23,303 nt of DNA from an uncultured Coriobacteriaceae bacterium (lineage in GTDB: Bacteria > Actinomycetota > Coriobacteriia > Coriobacteriales > Eggerthellaceae): positions 1 to 23,303 of the forward strand of contig URZP01000013.1 of the NCBI GenBank assembly GCA_900552365.1. Reading direction: 5' to 3'. Shown piece after piece: positions 7,863-15,828 of this stretch. Under the pieces are notes generated by a model. The model ran no database searches. It was not told the DNA's origin and saw only the letters and a list, made by a program, of their open reading frames with translations. The position numbers and the translations under genes were made by a program. Position 1 is the stretch's first letter. Every line of letters starts with the position of its first letter.

Positions 7863-8171
7863 TTACAGCTTGATCTCGATGTCGACACCAGCCGGGAGGT
7901 CGAGGCGCATGAGCGAATCAACCGTGTTGGGCGTGGGCTCGAGGATGTCGATGAGGCGCTTATGAGTGCGCATCTCGAACTGCTCGCGCGAGTCCTTGTC
8001 GACGTGCGGGCCGCGAACGACGGTGAACAGGTTGCGCTCCGTCGGCAGCGGGATGGGACCACTTACTTTGGCACCCGTCTTCTGAGCGGTGTCGACGATG
8101 AGCTTGGTGGACTGATCCACGATCTCATGGTCGTAACCCTTCAAGCGGATGCGAATCTTCTGATTAGCCAC
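7863..8171 (-). CDS. rpsJ: 30S ribosomal protein S10 (NusE), GTG start
   Basis: The 102-residue uS10 is a 30S head protein that also acts as NusE in antitermination. Family features are the start (M)ANQKIRIRLKGYDHEIVDQ, GPIPLPTERNLFTVVRGPHVDKDSR in the middle, and the RLIDILEPTPNTVDSLMRLDLPAGV-type C-terminal half. The frame extends to an ATG at 8186. The GTG at 8171 is preferred because it gives the standard family length and has GGAAGGA 6-7 nt upstream, which a start at 8186 would place inside the gene. It begins only 35 nt after fusA stops, so the str and S10 operons are fused here. Confidence 0.95.
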   Translation of the reverse strand: MANQKIRIRLKGYDHEIVDQSTKLIVDTAQKTGAKVSGPIPLPTERNLFTVVRGPHVDKDSREQFEMRTHKRLIDILEPTPNTVDSLMRLDLPAGVDIEIKL

Positions 8172-8206
8172 TTGTTTTCCTTCCAAATTAAGCTACGTGC
8201 ATCCGC

Positions 8207-10315
8207 TTAAGAAGCGTTGCCGCCGGCCTTGCTGATAATGTCTTCTGCCACGCTCTTGGGAACCGGCTGATAAGAGTCGAACTGCATGGTGTAAGTAGCG
8301 CGACCCTGAGTACCGCTGCGCAGCTCGGTTGCGTAACCGAACATCTCGCCCAGAGGAACCTTAGCAGTGACGGCAACGGTGTTGCTGCGCTGCTCCTGAC
8401 CCTGGATCATGCCACGACGGCTGGGGATGTCGCCCATGACGAAGCCGAGGTACTCTTCGGGAGTCTCGACCTCGACGGCCATGACAGGCTCGAGGATGAC
8501 TGGAGCGGCCTTCTTCATAGCGGCCTTGAATGCCATGGAGCCAGCAACCTTGAATGCCGCCTCGGAGGAGTCGACTTCGTGGTAAGAACCGTCGATGAGC
8601 TCGACACGGATGTCCTCAACGGGATAGCCAGCCAGAACACCGGTGGAGAGAGCCTCCTGGATGCCCTTGTCTACCGAAGGGATGTACTCCTTCGGCACGA
8701 CGCCGCCGACGATCTTGTTCTCGAACTCATAGCCCTTGCCCTGCTCCTGCGGGTACAGGTTGATGACGACGTCACCGTACTGGCCACGACCGCCGGACTG
8801 GCGGACGAACTTGCCCTGAACGTTGAGAGCGGGCTGGGTAGCCGTCTCGCGATAAGCAACCTGAGGCTTACCGACGTTAGCCTCGACCTTGAACTCGCGC
8901 AGCAGACGGTCGACGATGATCTCCAGATGGAGCTCGCCCATGCCGGCGATGATGGTCTGGCCGGTTTCCTGGTTGGTGGAAACGCGGAAGGTCGGGTCCT
9001 CCTCGGCGAGCTTCTGAAGGGCAAGGCCCATCTTATCCTGCTCAGCCTTGGTCTTGGGCTCGACGGCAATGTCGATAACCGGGTCAGCGAACTGCATGGA
9101 CTCAAGGATGATCGGAGCGTCCTCATCGCACAGAGTGTCGCCCGTGGTGGTGTTCTTCAGGCCGACAACGGCAACAATGTCGCCAGCGGAGCAAGCATCG
9201 ATGTCGATACGCTGATTGGAGTGCATCTGCAGAAGACGGCCGATGCGCTCTTTCTTGTCCTTCGTGGCGTTGGTCACATAGGAACCAGCCTCGAGGCTAC
9301 CGGAGTAAACACGCAGGTAGGTGAGCTTGCCGACGAAGGGGTCGGTCATGATCTTGAAGGCCAGCGCGCTGAACGGAGCCTTAGGATCGCTCGGACGCAC
9401 GTCCTCTTCGCCGGTAGCAGGGTTGGTACCCTTGATGGCGGGAACGTCGTTCGGAGCAGGCAGGTAGTCGACAACGGCGTCGAGCAGTTCCTGAACGCCC
9501 TTGTTCTTGTAGGCAGAGCCAACGAAGACCGGGTTGATCTTGCAAGCGATAACGCCCTTGCGCAGAGCAGCCTTGAGCTCTTCGACGGAGATCTCCTCGT
9601 CCATAAGGACCTTCTCCATCAGATCGTCGTCGCAGTCAGCTGCGGCGTCGACGAGCTCCTGACGATACATGGCAGCATCGTCTGCGAACTCGGCCGGGAT
9701 GGCGTCCATAGGCTCGGGATAAGTCATGCCCTTGTCATCGGCCTTGAAGTCCCATGCGGTCATGGTAACCAGGTCGATAACGCCCCAGAAGTTGTCCTCG
9801 GCGCCCATGGGGAGCTGAGCGGCAACTGCGTTTGCGCCAAGGCGGTCACGCATGGTCTGGATAGCATGAATGAAATCAGCGCCAACGCGGTCGTACTTGT
9901 TGATGAAAGCGATACGCGGAACACCGTAACGCTCGGCCTGACGCCAAACGGTCTCGGACTGGGGCTGAACACCGGCAACGGCGTCGAAAACCGCAACGGT
10001 GCCGTCGAGAACGCGCAGGGAGCGCTCAACCTCGGCGGTGAAGTCGACGTGACCCGGAGTGTCGATGATCTGGAAACGGTAGTCAGCACCGTCCTTCTTC
10101 CAGAAGCACGTAGTAGCAGCTGCGGTGATGGTTACGCCGCGCTCCTGCTCCTGAACCATCCAGTCCATGGTGGCAGCGCCGTCATGGACCTCACCGATCT
10201 TATGAGTCTTGCCCGTGTAGTAGAGGATACGCTCGGTAGTGGTGGTCTTGCCTGCATCGATGTGGGCCATGATACCGAAGTTACGCGTATGCTCAAGGGA
10301 GGTTTTAGCAGCCAT
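8207..10315 (-). CDS. fusA: Translation elongation factor G
   Basis: EF-G is the GTPase that drives tRNA-mRNA translocation. The 702-residue protein has G1 AHIDAGKTT (17-25), switch-region RGVTITAAATT, G3 DTPGHVDF, G4 NKYDRVGAD, and the four further domains including GMGELHLEI and domain IV-V RRGMIQGQEQR. Length and motifs are normal for a housekeeping EF-G. It lies 15 nt after rpsG and 35 nt before rpsJ; no tuf gene intervenes, unlike the classical rpsL-rpsG-fusA-tuf order. A GGAAAGG stretch is about 8 nt upstream of the ATG. Confidence 0.98.
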   Translation of the reverse strand: MAAKTSLEHTRNFGIMAHIDAGKTTTTERILYYTGKTHKIGEVHDGAATMDWMVQEQERGVTITAAATTCFWKKDGADYRFQIIDTPGHVDFTAEVERSLRVLDGTVAVFDAVAGVQPQSETVWRQAERYGVPRIAFINKYDRVGADFIHAIQTMRDRLGANAVAAQLPMGAEDNFWGVIDLVTMTAWDFKADDKGMTYPEPMDAIPAEFADDAAMYRQELVDAAADCDDDLMEKVLMDEEISVEELKAALRKGVIACKINPVFVGSAYKNKGVQELLDAVVDYLPAPNDVPAIKGTNPATGEEDVRPSDPKAPFSALAFKIMTDPFVGKLTYLRVYSGSLEAGSYVTNATKDKKERIGRLLQMHSNQRIDIDACSAGDIVAVVGLKNTTTGDTLCDEDAPIILESMQFADPVIDIAVEPKTKAEQDKMGLALQKLAEEDPTFRVSTNQETGQTIIAGMGELHLEIIVDRLLREFKVEANVGKPQVAYRETATQPALNVQGKFVRQSGGRGQYGDVVINLYPQEQGKGYEFENKIVGGVVPKEYIPSVDKGIQEALSTGVLAGYPVEDIRVELIDGSYHEVDSSEAAFKVAGSMAFKAAMKKAAPVILEPVMAVEVETPEEYLGFVMGDIPSRRGMIQGQEQRSNTVAVTAKVPLGEMFGYATELRSGTQGRATYTMQFDSYQPVPKSVAEDIISKAGGNAS

Positions 10316-10330
10316 TATGCTTAACCTTTC

Positions 10331-10801
10331 CTAGAAACGGTAGTGCGAGAACGCACGGTTGGACTCGGCCATCTTGTAGAGGTCCTCGCGACGCTTAACG
10401 GAAGCGCCCTGACCCTCAGCGGCGTCCATGATCTCGGCGGCAAGGCGCTCTTTCATGGTGTGCTCACGACGCTTGCGGGAGAAGTCGACGATCCAACGGA
10501 TAGCCAGCGTGGTTGCACGACGGGAGTTGACCTCCATCGGAACCTGGTAGGTTGCGCCACCGACACGCTTCGGCTTAACCTCGAGCGTGGGGCGGACATT
10601 GTCCATGGCCTTCTTGAAGACGGACAGGGGATCCTCGCCGGTCTTAGCCTCGACCAGGTCGAAAGCGCCATAGACGATGCCCTCAGCGACGGACTTCTTG
10701 CCGTCCAGGAGGACCTTGTTGATCAGCTGGGTGACCAAACGATTGTTGTACTTTGCATCCGGCTGCACTTCGCGGCGGATTGCTGCTGCACGACGCGGCA
10801 T
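10331..10801 (-). CDS. rpsG: 30S ribosomal protein S7
   Basis: The 156-residue uS7 nucleates assembly of the 30S head and contacts the E-site tRNA. Recognisable parts are MPRRAAAIRREVQPD at the start, LINKVLLDGKKSVAE, NVRPTLEVKPKRVGGATYQVP (residues near 70-90), and the C-terminal KMAESNRAFSHYRF. AAGGAG lies 6 nt before the ATG. The rpsL-rpsG gap is 82 nt, the site where S7 binds its mRNA in E. coli; no S7 target was modelled here. Confidence 0.97.
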   Translation of the reverse strand: MPRRAAAIRREVQPDAKYNNRLVTQLINKVLLDGKKSVAEGIVYGAFDLVEAKTGEDPLSVFKKAMDNVRPTLEVKPKRVGGATYQVPMEVNSRRATTLAIRWIVDFSRKRREHTMKERLAAEIMDAAEGQGASVKRREDLYKMAESNRAFSHYRF

Positions 10802-10883
10802 GTATTACTCCTTCATGTTCCTGCGCGCTTCGAGGGACCCTTTGTCCCCATTAGGCTTTTTGCCCGCGCGACTTATTGATTAC

Positions 10884-11255
10884 TTATTTAGGACGCTTAG
10901 CGCCGTAGCAGCTGCGAGCCTGCATGCGGTTGTTGACTGCAGCGCAGTCGAGAGCCGCACGGATGACCTTGTAGCGGACACCAGGGAGGTCCCTAACACG
11001 ACCGCCGCGGATAAGCACCATGGAGTGCTCCTGCAGGTTGTGGCCGATGCCGGGGATGTAGGCGGTAACCTCCATGCCGTTGACAAGGCGGACACGGCAA
11101 ACCTTACGCAGAGCCGAGTTCGGCTTCTTAGGCGTGGTGGTGTACACACGGGTGCACACGCCGCGCTTCTGCGGGTTGCCCTTCAAAGCCGGGGTCTTCT
11201 TCTTGTCGACCTGCTTCTTGCGGCCCTTGCGGACCAACTGGTTGATTGTAGGCAA
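10884..11255 (-). CDS. rpsL: 30S ribosomal protein S12 with Arg at residue 88, TTG start
   Basis: The 123-residue uS12 forms part of the decoding centre. It opens with MPTINQLVRKGRKK and carries TTTPKKPNSALRK (Lys at 43 retained), PGIGHNLQEHS, and the loop GGRVRDLPGVRY. Residue 88 in that loop is Arg where the usual residue is Lys; Lys-to-Arg here is a known streptomycin-resistance substitution. The codon is AGG (10992-10994), whereas every other Arg codon in the gene is CGC or CGT. The start codon is TTG, with AAGGAG 6 nt upstream and the family-standard N-terminus. It is the first gene of the str-S10 operon, behind a long leader and a near-consensus promoter. Confidence 0.97.
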   Translation of the reverse strand: MPTINQLVRKGRKKQVDKKKTPALKGNPQKRGVCTRVYTTTPKKPNSALRKVCRVRLVNGMEVTAYIPGIGHNLQEHSMVLIRGGRVRDLPGVRYKVIRAALDCAAVNNRMQARSCYGAKRPK

Positions 11256-11269
11256 CTTCTTCTCCTTCT

Positions 11270-11359
11270 TTAATCCTTCACGCCGACCTGCGCTTCAGCT
11301 AGGCGTTGGCCTTCCCCTTTGCGCTGTTCATCCGTGGTTGCTACCAAAGTTGTTACCAT
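11270..11359 (-). CDS. Candidate 29-residue leader ORF before rpsL
   Basis: An ATG-initiated frame (MVTTLVATTDEQRKGEGQRL..., 29 residues) lies wholly in the predicted str-operon leader. It ends with TAA immediately before the AAGGAG of rpsL, 14 nt upstream of the TTG start. The arrangement would allow translational coupling or a leader-peptide control. Against it, only a weak GCGAGA precedes the ATG and nothing about the peptide is recognisable. It may be a chance frame. Confidence 0.25.
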   Translation of the reverse strand: MVTTLVATTDEQRKGEGQRLAEAQVGVKD

Positions 11360-11426
11360 TTCTCGCTTTCTGTGCGTTCAGCTGATACGCACACGAAAAC
11401 TTACGCCCTTTCAGACGCGAATCGAA

Positions 11427-11455
11427 ACTTTATCATCGGCTACAGGGGCTGTCAA
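11427..11455 (-). promoter_or_regulatory. Predicted promoter of the rpsL-rplW operon
   Basis: On the minus strand a consensus -35 TTGACA (11455-11450) is separated by exactly 17 bp from a -10 TAAAGT (11432-11427). Initiation would fall near 11420, giving a leader of about 165 nt before the rpsL TTG. A 10-bp palindrome, CACCCGGGTG (11464-11473), lies 8 bp upstream of the -35. This is the best sigma-70-type promoter in the window. The hexamers are seen directly; use is inferred. Confidence 0.7.
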
Positions 11456-11473
11456 ACGCCACGCACCCGGGTG

Positions 11474-11640
11474 TGTCCATACTCCATACCCCACATTTAT
11501 GCAGGTCAATGTGTTGTTCGACTTCCACAATCACAAACACGTCACATCTCGCGCGTATTTCATTCGCAATCTGTTGATTAGCGGATCAAAATCGGACACT
11601 GACGCCTTCCAACTACCCGATAGCCGCCAAACGCAGTGCA
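11474..11640. other. Intergenic stretch between the pyrophosphatase and the str promoter, no gene seen
   Basis: The full gene-free interval runs from 11256 to 11742. Apart from the leader, candidate leader ORF, promoter and terminator listed separately, this part holds only a TTGACC hexamer at 11504-11509 (minus strand) with no convincing -10 partner. Reading frames crossing it on either strand overlap the pyrophosphatase gene and have no ribosome binding site or recognisable product. Confidence 0.6.
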
Positions 11641-11684
11641 GCAAAATTAAGAACGCTCCCCCGTCGCAGTGCCGAGGGAGCGTT
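11641..11684 (-). terminator. Intrinsic terminator of the pyrophosphatase gene
   Basis: A 9-bp stem (AACGCTCCC 11652-11660 with GGGAGCGTT 11676-11684) and 15-nt loop are followed on the minus strand by CTTAATTTT. It sits about 58 nt past the stop codon. The large loop and interrupted T tract make it moderate rather than strong. Confidence 0.65.
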
Positions 11685-11742
11685 GCGTCATTGCTTTTAA
11701 AGCAGCCAAGGGGGCTTCGAAAAGCACATCCGATATGGACGT

Positions 11743-13110
11743 CTAAGCGCCAAGAACGCGAGCGGCAACCTGCTTCTTGCGCGAAAGAACGCCGGGCATC
11801 CACGTGCCGCCCTCGCCCGTGCAGCTGATGTCGAACGCGCGATTGACGATGCGACGATCGCCTTCGCAGATAAACTGGCTGCCCTCAGCCAGAATATCGG
11901 TGACCATAAGCAGAACGAAGACATAACCATGATCGTTAAGAAGCTTGTTCATGTGTGCGCGGATTTCCTTCTCACGCTGCATGCACGTGGCAAGATCGAC
12001 GGTCTCATGCTGAGCGATGAGAACGACGCCGCCGTCGGGGAGCTCGAACTCCTTGGAGTCGGCGCCAACGAACTTCTCGATGGGCATGTCGGCGTCGCCG
12101 CCGCGCATACGGAACACGCGCATGCCGTAAGCGATGGGCTCTTCACCGATGATCTCGCCCAGTTTGTTAGCGACCTGAGCATCGATGTCGGTTGCGGTCG
12201 GGGACTTCAGCATGACCGTGTCGGTCATGATGGCCGACAGCAGCACGCGAGCGATGTTCTGCGGAAGCTCGACGCCCAAGCGGTTGAACTCCATGGCAAC
12301 GATCGTTGCAGTCGAGCCTACGGGGAGGTTCATGAACTTGATGGGGTTGACCGTGCTGACGTCGGCGATACGATGATGATCGATAATCTCAACGACCTCG
12401 GCCTCCTCGATGCCGTCGGCGGCCTGACGAAGCTCGTTGTGGTCGACCAGAATGACCTTGCGGCGGGGACGAACGGCGACGTCGGAACGAGTGACGATGC
12501 CTGCGGCGCGACCCTGCTCGTCGATGACGAGAGCCTCGCGAAGGGAGCTGGTCATAAGCTCGTCAACAGCCTCGGACAGGATGCCGTCCTTGTCGAGTTT
12601 GAGAACCTCGACCTCGGTGAGGTCCTCGACCTTCTGATCAAGGGAAGCGATAAGGTCCTCGGCGACAGCCTTCTCGGCTGCACCGGTCTGCATGAGATCG
12701 GTAGCGGAAACATAGCGCCATGCCAGCATGCGCAGGGTCATAAGGCCACGGCACGTGCCGTCCTCGTTCTCGACGACCAAAGCACGAACATTGTGCTCGC
12801 GCATGGCGCGACCGGCATCAAGAAGACGAGCGTCAGCCTTGATGGAATACGGATTCGACGTCATGACATCGGAAACACGAGCATGAAGGTTGCTGATGAG
12901 CATGGGAGGCTCGATGCCGTTCTCTTCGAGAACCTTCGCCGTTTCAGGCGGAAGAGGCCCAAGACGAGCCGGAACGTATTCGGTCGGCTTGGTCTTGCCA
13001 TCGGAATCGCGCTTGGCCAGCTCGTTCTTCAAGTATGCATAGCCGACTGCCGCACAGATGGCGTCGTTATCCGGATTCTTGTGGCCAACGACGATGGTAG
13101 GTGCCGTCAT
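11743..13110 (-). CDS. ppaC: Family II inorganic pyrophosphatase with regulatory CBS-domain pair
   Basis: The enzyme hydrolyses pyrophosphate released by biosynthesis, including aminoacyl-tRNA and nucleic acid synthesis. The DHH catalytic domain shows GHKNPDND (9-16, metal ligands), VDHNE (222-226), DHH (244-246), GSTATI, and MTDTVMLKSPTAT. The DHHA2 domain ends in the substrate-binding SRKKQ (443-447). At 455 residues it exceeds the plain enzyme (about 310) because two CBS motifs (about 74-130 and 160-213) are inserted between the first metal motif and VDHNE. There is no DRTGG domain. Family knowledge: such CBS-PPases (Moorella, Desulfitobacterium, Eggerthella) are inhibited by AMP/ADP and activated by ATP or diadenosine polyphosphates, tying PPi turnover to energy state. 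AGGGGAAG precedes the ATG. It lies between pcrA and the str operon and has its own terminator. Confidence 0.95.
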   Translation of the reverse strand: MTAPTIVVGHKNPDNDAICAAVGYAYLKNELAKRDSDGKTKPTEYVPARLGPLPPETAKVLEENGIEPPMLISNLHARVSDVMTSNPYSIKADARLLDAGRAMREHNVRALVVENEDGTCRGLMTLRMLAWRYVSATDLMQTGAAEKAVAEDLIASLDQKVEDLTEVEVLKLDKDGILSEAVDELMTSSLREALVIDEQGRAAGIVTRSDVAVRPRRKVILVDHNELRQAADGIEEAEVVEIIDHHRIADVSTVNPIKFMNLPVGSTATIVAMEFNRLGVELPQNIARVLLSAIMTDTVMLKSPTATDIDAQVANKLGEIIGEEPIAYGMRVFRMRGGDADMPIEKFVGADSKEFELPDGGVVLIAQHETVDLATCMQREKEIRAHMNKLLNDHGYVFVLLMVTDILAEGSQFICEGDRRIVNRAFDISCTGEGGTWMPGVLSRKKQVAARVLGA

Positions 13111-13135
13111 GTACTTCCCCTTTTATCTTTTCGTT

Positions 13136-13179
13136 CCCGCATGCTGCGGGGCCTTACACCAGCCGACTCGATCGGCTGG
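13136..13179 (-). promoter_or_regulatory. Two small hairpins in the pyrophosphatase leader
   Basis: CCAGCCGA/TCGGCTGG (13159-13179, 5-nt loop) and CCCGCA/TGCGGG (13136-13150, 3-nt loop) lie between pcrA and ppaC. Neither has a T tract on the minus strand, so they are not clear terminators. A possible -10 TAAAAT is at 13207-13202 with a poor -35, which would place both hairpins in an approximately 85-nt leader. Function unknown. Confidence 0.35.
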
Positions 13180-13224
13180 ACTTTCACTGATACCCTTGGC
13201 TATTTTACGCCGCGATTCGCGCCC

Positions 13225-15600
13225 TTACGAAATCTTGACAATGGGTGCGTAATCCTTAAGCAGCTTCTTGGTCTGACCAAGCTTGCTGAAGTACACATAT
13301 ATAGTGTCGCCGTCCACTTTCGAAACGGTTCCGCGGCCGAAGGTCTTGTGGGTAACCGCATCGCCCTTGGCGAACGTTCCTGCGGCTCCTGATTTTTTTT
13401 GAGCAGCAGGAGACGGAGCGAAACTCGAAGAGCCGCCACGTGCCCTGGCACCCGAGCCCGAAGCGCTCGACCTGCCGAACACGCGCCCTCCCCCAGCTTC
13501 CGAGCCGGAACCAGCGATGCCGCGACGGCTTCCACGCTTCTCCCAACCCGTGCCCGAAAAACCCGCGGAGCCCACACCCGACGTCGCACGAAGCTCGTCA
13601 GGGATCTCTCCGATGAAGCGCGACTGCGGGTTCACCTGCGTCTGGCCGAAAATCTGGCGCTGCGAAGCACAGGTGAGGTACAAGTACTTGCGCGCACGCG
13701 TGATGGCGACGTAGGCAAGGCGACGCTCCTCTTCGATGCCCGACGAGTCGCCCATCGAATTCATATGCGGGAACAGGCTTTCTTCCATGCCGGCCACGAA
13801 CACGCAATCGAACTCGAGGCCCTTCGATGAGTGCACTGTCATAAGCGTGACGGCGGTTCCGTCATCGGAGGCGCTATCAAGGTCGGTGCGCAGACGTACC
13901 CATTCGACGAAATCGGCCAGAGAGTCGCCGCGCAGAACGCGAACAGCAGGAGCCCCGCCGTCTTCAAACAGGACGGTCTCATCGCCGGCATCCTCGCGCA
14001 GCGCCGCAGTAGGAGCCTCGAAAACGGCATCTTCGTCTTCGTGTGTGTCGACGAACTCGTCGACAACGCCCAGGAATTCCTTGATGTTCTCGATGCGGCT
14101 GCGCGCCTCATCGGTGTTCTCTAGCTCGAGCGCGGTGACAAGACCCGACTTGTCGATGATGGCCTCGATGACTTTGCGCAGGTCGCCTTCATAGGAACGA
14201 GCCTCATTCAGCACCGATACGAACCCAGCGATAGCGTTTCGCGTGGGAGCACGCAGATCGGGGTCGACGATGGAAAGCTCAGCCGCATTCATGAACGTGG
14301 TTCGGTTCTCGGCGGCGATGGCCGCGATGCGCTCGATGGTGGTCTTGCCGATACCTCGGCGAGGCACGTTGATGACGCGCTTGGCAGCCATGTCGTCGGC
14401 GGGGTTCACCACCAGCGTGAGATAAGCCATGACGTCGCTGATTTCCTGACGCTCGAAGAATCGCGTGCCGCCGACGATACGATACGGCACACCCGCGCGC
14501 AGAAGCATATCTTCGAGCATACGGCTTTGAGCGTTCGTACGGTAGAAAACCGCTATTTGGTTATAGCTCATGCCCTCGCTGCGGCGCTTCTCGATCTGAC
14601 CGGCGATCCAACGCCCCTCATCGCGCTCATCGGGCGCGGTATATACATGGATACGCTCCCCGTTCTCTGAATCGGTGAAAAGGCGCTTGGCTTTTCGGTA
14701 CTGATTATTGGCGATAACCGCGTTTGCCGCCGCCAAGATATTGCCAACGCTGCGGTAGTTCTGCTCGAGTTTGACCGTGACGCAGTTGGGGTAGTCCTTC
14801 TCGAATTCAAGGATGTTGCGGATGTCCGCGCCGCGCCAACTGTAAATGGACTGGTCGTCATCGCCGACGACCATGATGTTCTGATGCCCCGCAGCAAGAA
14901 GGCGCGTAAGCTCGTACTGGGCATGGTTCGTATCCTGATACTCGTCCACCAACAAATAGCGGAAACGCTGCTGGTAAGCGTTCAGAATCTCGGGATGGTA
15001 CTTCAGCAGAAGGAAGGCGTACAGCAGCAGGTCGTCGAAGTCGAAGGCGTTGGCTTGCTTCATGCGCTCCTGCATGACCTTGTAAACGCGCGCGGCCTGT
15101 TTTTCCACCGGGTCGCTTGCCGCGTCGGCGAAGACGTCCGCAACCTGCAGCTCGTTTTTCGCGGTGGAGATGCGATTGCGCAGAGCGTTGATGGGATAAC
15201 GACGCGGATCGATATTGAGCTCGGCCATGATCTCCTTCACCAGACGCTTCGAATCGGAATCGTCGTAAATGGTGAAGTTCTTCGAGAAACCGAGCACGTC
15301 GGCGTCGGCGCGCAAGATGCGAACGCACATGCTGTGGAACGTGGACACCCACATGCCGCGAACCTGACCACCGATGATACCCTGCAAACGCTCGCGCATT
15401 TCGGCTGCGGCCTTGTTCGTGAACGTGATGGCCATGATCTCCCACGGAGCCACGCCGAGGTCTTGGATCATATGGGCGATGCGGTATGTAAGCACACGCG
15501 TCTTGCCCGAGCCAGCGCCGGCCAATACAAGCAGCGGCCCTTCGGTGCACTCGGCGGCCTGACGCTGCGGGCCGTTCAATACGCTAAGATCTACCGGCAT
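13225..15600 (-). CDS. pcrA: UvrD/PcrA-type superfamily 1A DNA helicase
   Basis: A 3'-5' helicase for nucleotide excision repair, transcription-coupled repair and replication-fork clearance. The 791-residue protein shows the Q motif LNGPQRQAAE, Walker A GAGSGKT (28-34), motif Ia ITFTNKAAAEM, motif II DEYQDTN (219-225), motif III GDDDQSIYSWRGA (246-258), motif V TVHSSKGLEF and motif VI YVAITRARKYLYL. A Gly/Ser/Ala-rich linker of about 70 residues leads to the C-terminal Tudor-like module (GDAVTHKTFGRGTVSKVDGD), which in PcrA binds RNA polymerase. The frame is open to 15762, but ATG 15600 is chosen: it gives the normal N-terminus (MPVDLSVLNGPQ) and has AGGGGG 4-5 nt upstream. The upstream extension would read through the serC terminator. 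Confidence 0.95.
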   Translation of the reverse strand: MPVDLSVLNGPQRQAAECTEGPLLVLAGAGSGKTRVLTYRIAHMIQDLGVAPWEIMAITFTNKAAAEMRERLQGIIGGQVRGMWVSTFHSMCVRILRADADVLGFSKNFTIYDDSDSKRLVKEIMAELNIDPRRYPINALRNRISTAKNELQVADVFADAASDPVEKQAARVYKVMQERMKQANAFDFDDLLLYAFLLLKYHPEILNAYQQRFRYLLVDEYQDTNHAQYELTRLLAAGHQNIMVVGDDDQSIYSWRGADIRNILEFEKDYPNCVTVKLEQNYRSVGNILAAANAVIANNQYRKAKRLFTDSENGERIHVYTAPDERDEGRWIAGQIEKRRSEGMSYNQIAVFYRTNAQSRMLEDMLLRAGVPYRIVGGTRFFERQEISDVMAYLTLVVNPADDMAAKRVINVPRRGIGKTTIERIAAIAAENRTTFMNAAELSIVDPDLRAPTRNAIAGFVSVLNEARSYEGDLRKVIEAIIDKSGLVTALELENTDEARSRIENIKEFLGVVDEFVDTHEDEDAVFEAPTAALREDAGDETVLFEDGGAPAVRVLRGDSLADFVEWVRLRTDLDSASDDGTAVTLMTVHSSKGLEFDCVFVAGMEESLFPHMNSMGDSSGIEEERRLAYVAITRARKYLYLTCASQRQIFGQTQVNPQSRFIGEIPDELRATSGVGSAGFSGTGWEKRGSRRGIAGSGSEAGGGRVFGRSSASGSGARARGGSSSFAPSPAAQKKSGAAGTFAKGDAVTHKTFGRGTVSKVDGDTIYVYFSKLGQTKKLLKDYAPIVKIS

Positions 15601-15663
15601 GGATCCCCCTGGTTTCATGTGTTGGAAAATGCTCCGAAACGAAGCGCATGAAATGATAGCACG

Positions 15664-15698
15664 CAAAAGACCCGCCTCATGAAATGAAGACGGGCCTT
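15664..15698 (-). terminator. Intrinsic terminator of serC
   Basis: An 11-bp stem including two G-U wobbles (15667-15677 with 15688-15698, core CCCG/CGGG) has a 10-nt loop and is followed on the minus strand by a short T run (CTTTTGC). It lies about 130 nt beyond the serC stop and 64 nt before the pcrA start, so the two genes are probably separate transcription units. The interval 15699-15828 holds no gene I can support. Confidence 0.65.
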
Positions 15699-15828
15699 GA
15701 TGAAAGAACGTAACCAACGATTGGAAAACGTCGACGATTCGCTGAACAGGAAATTCACTCACTGCCAGCGAGTTTCAATCGGAAAAGGCCATACGGTACG
15801 CAACCGCCCAGGCCTCGCACGGGCTTAA

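Noticed and set aside
8579..10324. 581-codon plus-strand open frame
   Set aside because: Antisense to fusA, which is unmistakable; no ribosome binding site or recognisable product.
11464..11473. CACCCGGGTG palindrome upstream of the str promoter as an operator
   Set aside because: Ten bases of self-complementary GC-rich sequence are not rare in such DNA, and no second copy near another promoter was seen in the window.
11319..11828. 169-codon plus-strand frame in the gap upstream of rpsL
   Set aside because: It crosses the str promoter, a terminator and the end of the pyrophosphatase gene on the opposite strand; composition is not protein-like and there is no ribosome binding site.
11929..13392. 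487-codon plus-strand open frame
   Set aside because: Antisense to the CBS-pyrophosphatase and the 3' end of pcrA; no supporting signal.
13381..13600. Possible frameshift or foreign insertion in the Gly/Ser/Arg-rich part of pcrA
   Set aside because: The frame stays open through to a good C-terminal RNA-polymerase-binding module; low-complexity linkers at this place are common in actinobacterial PcrA/UvrD proteins.
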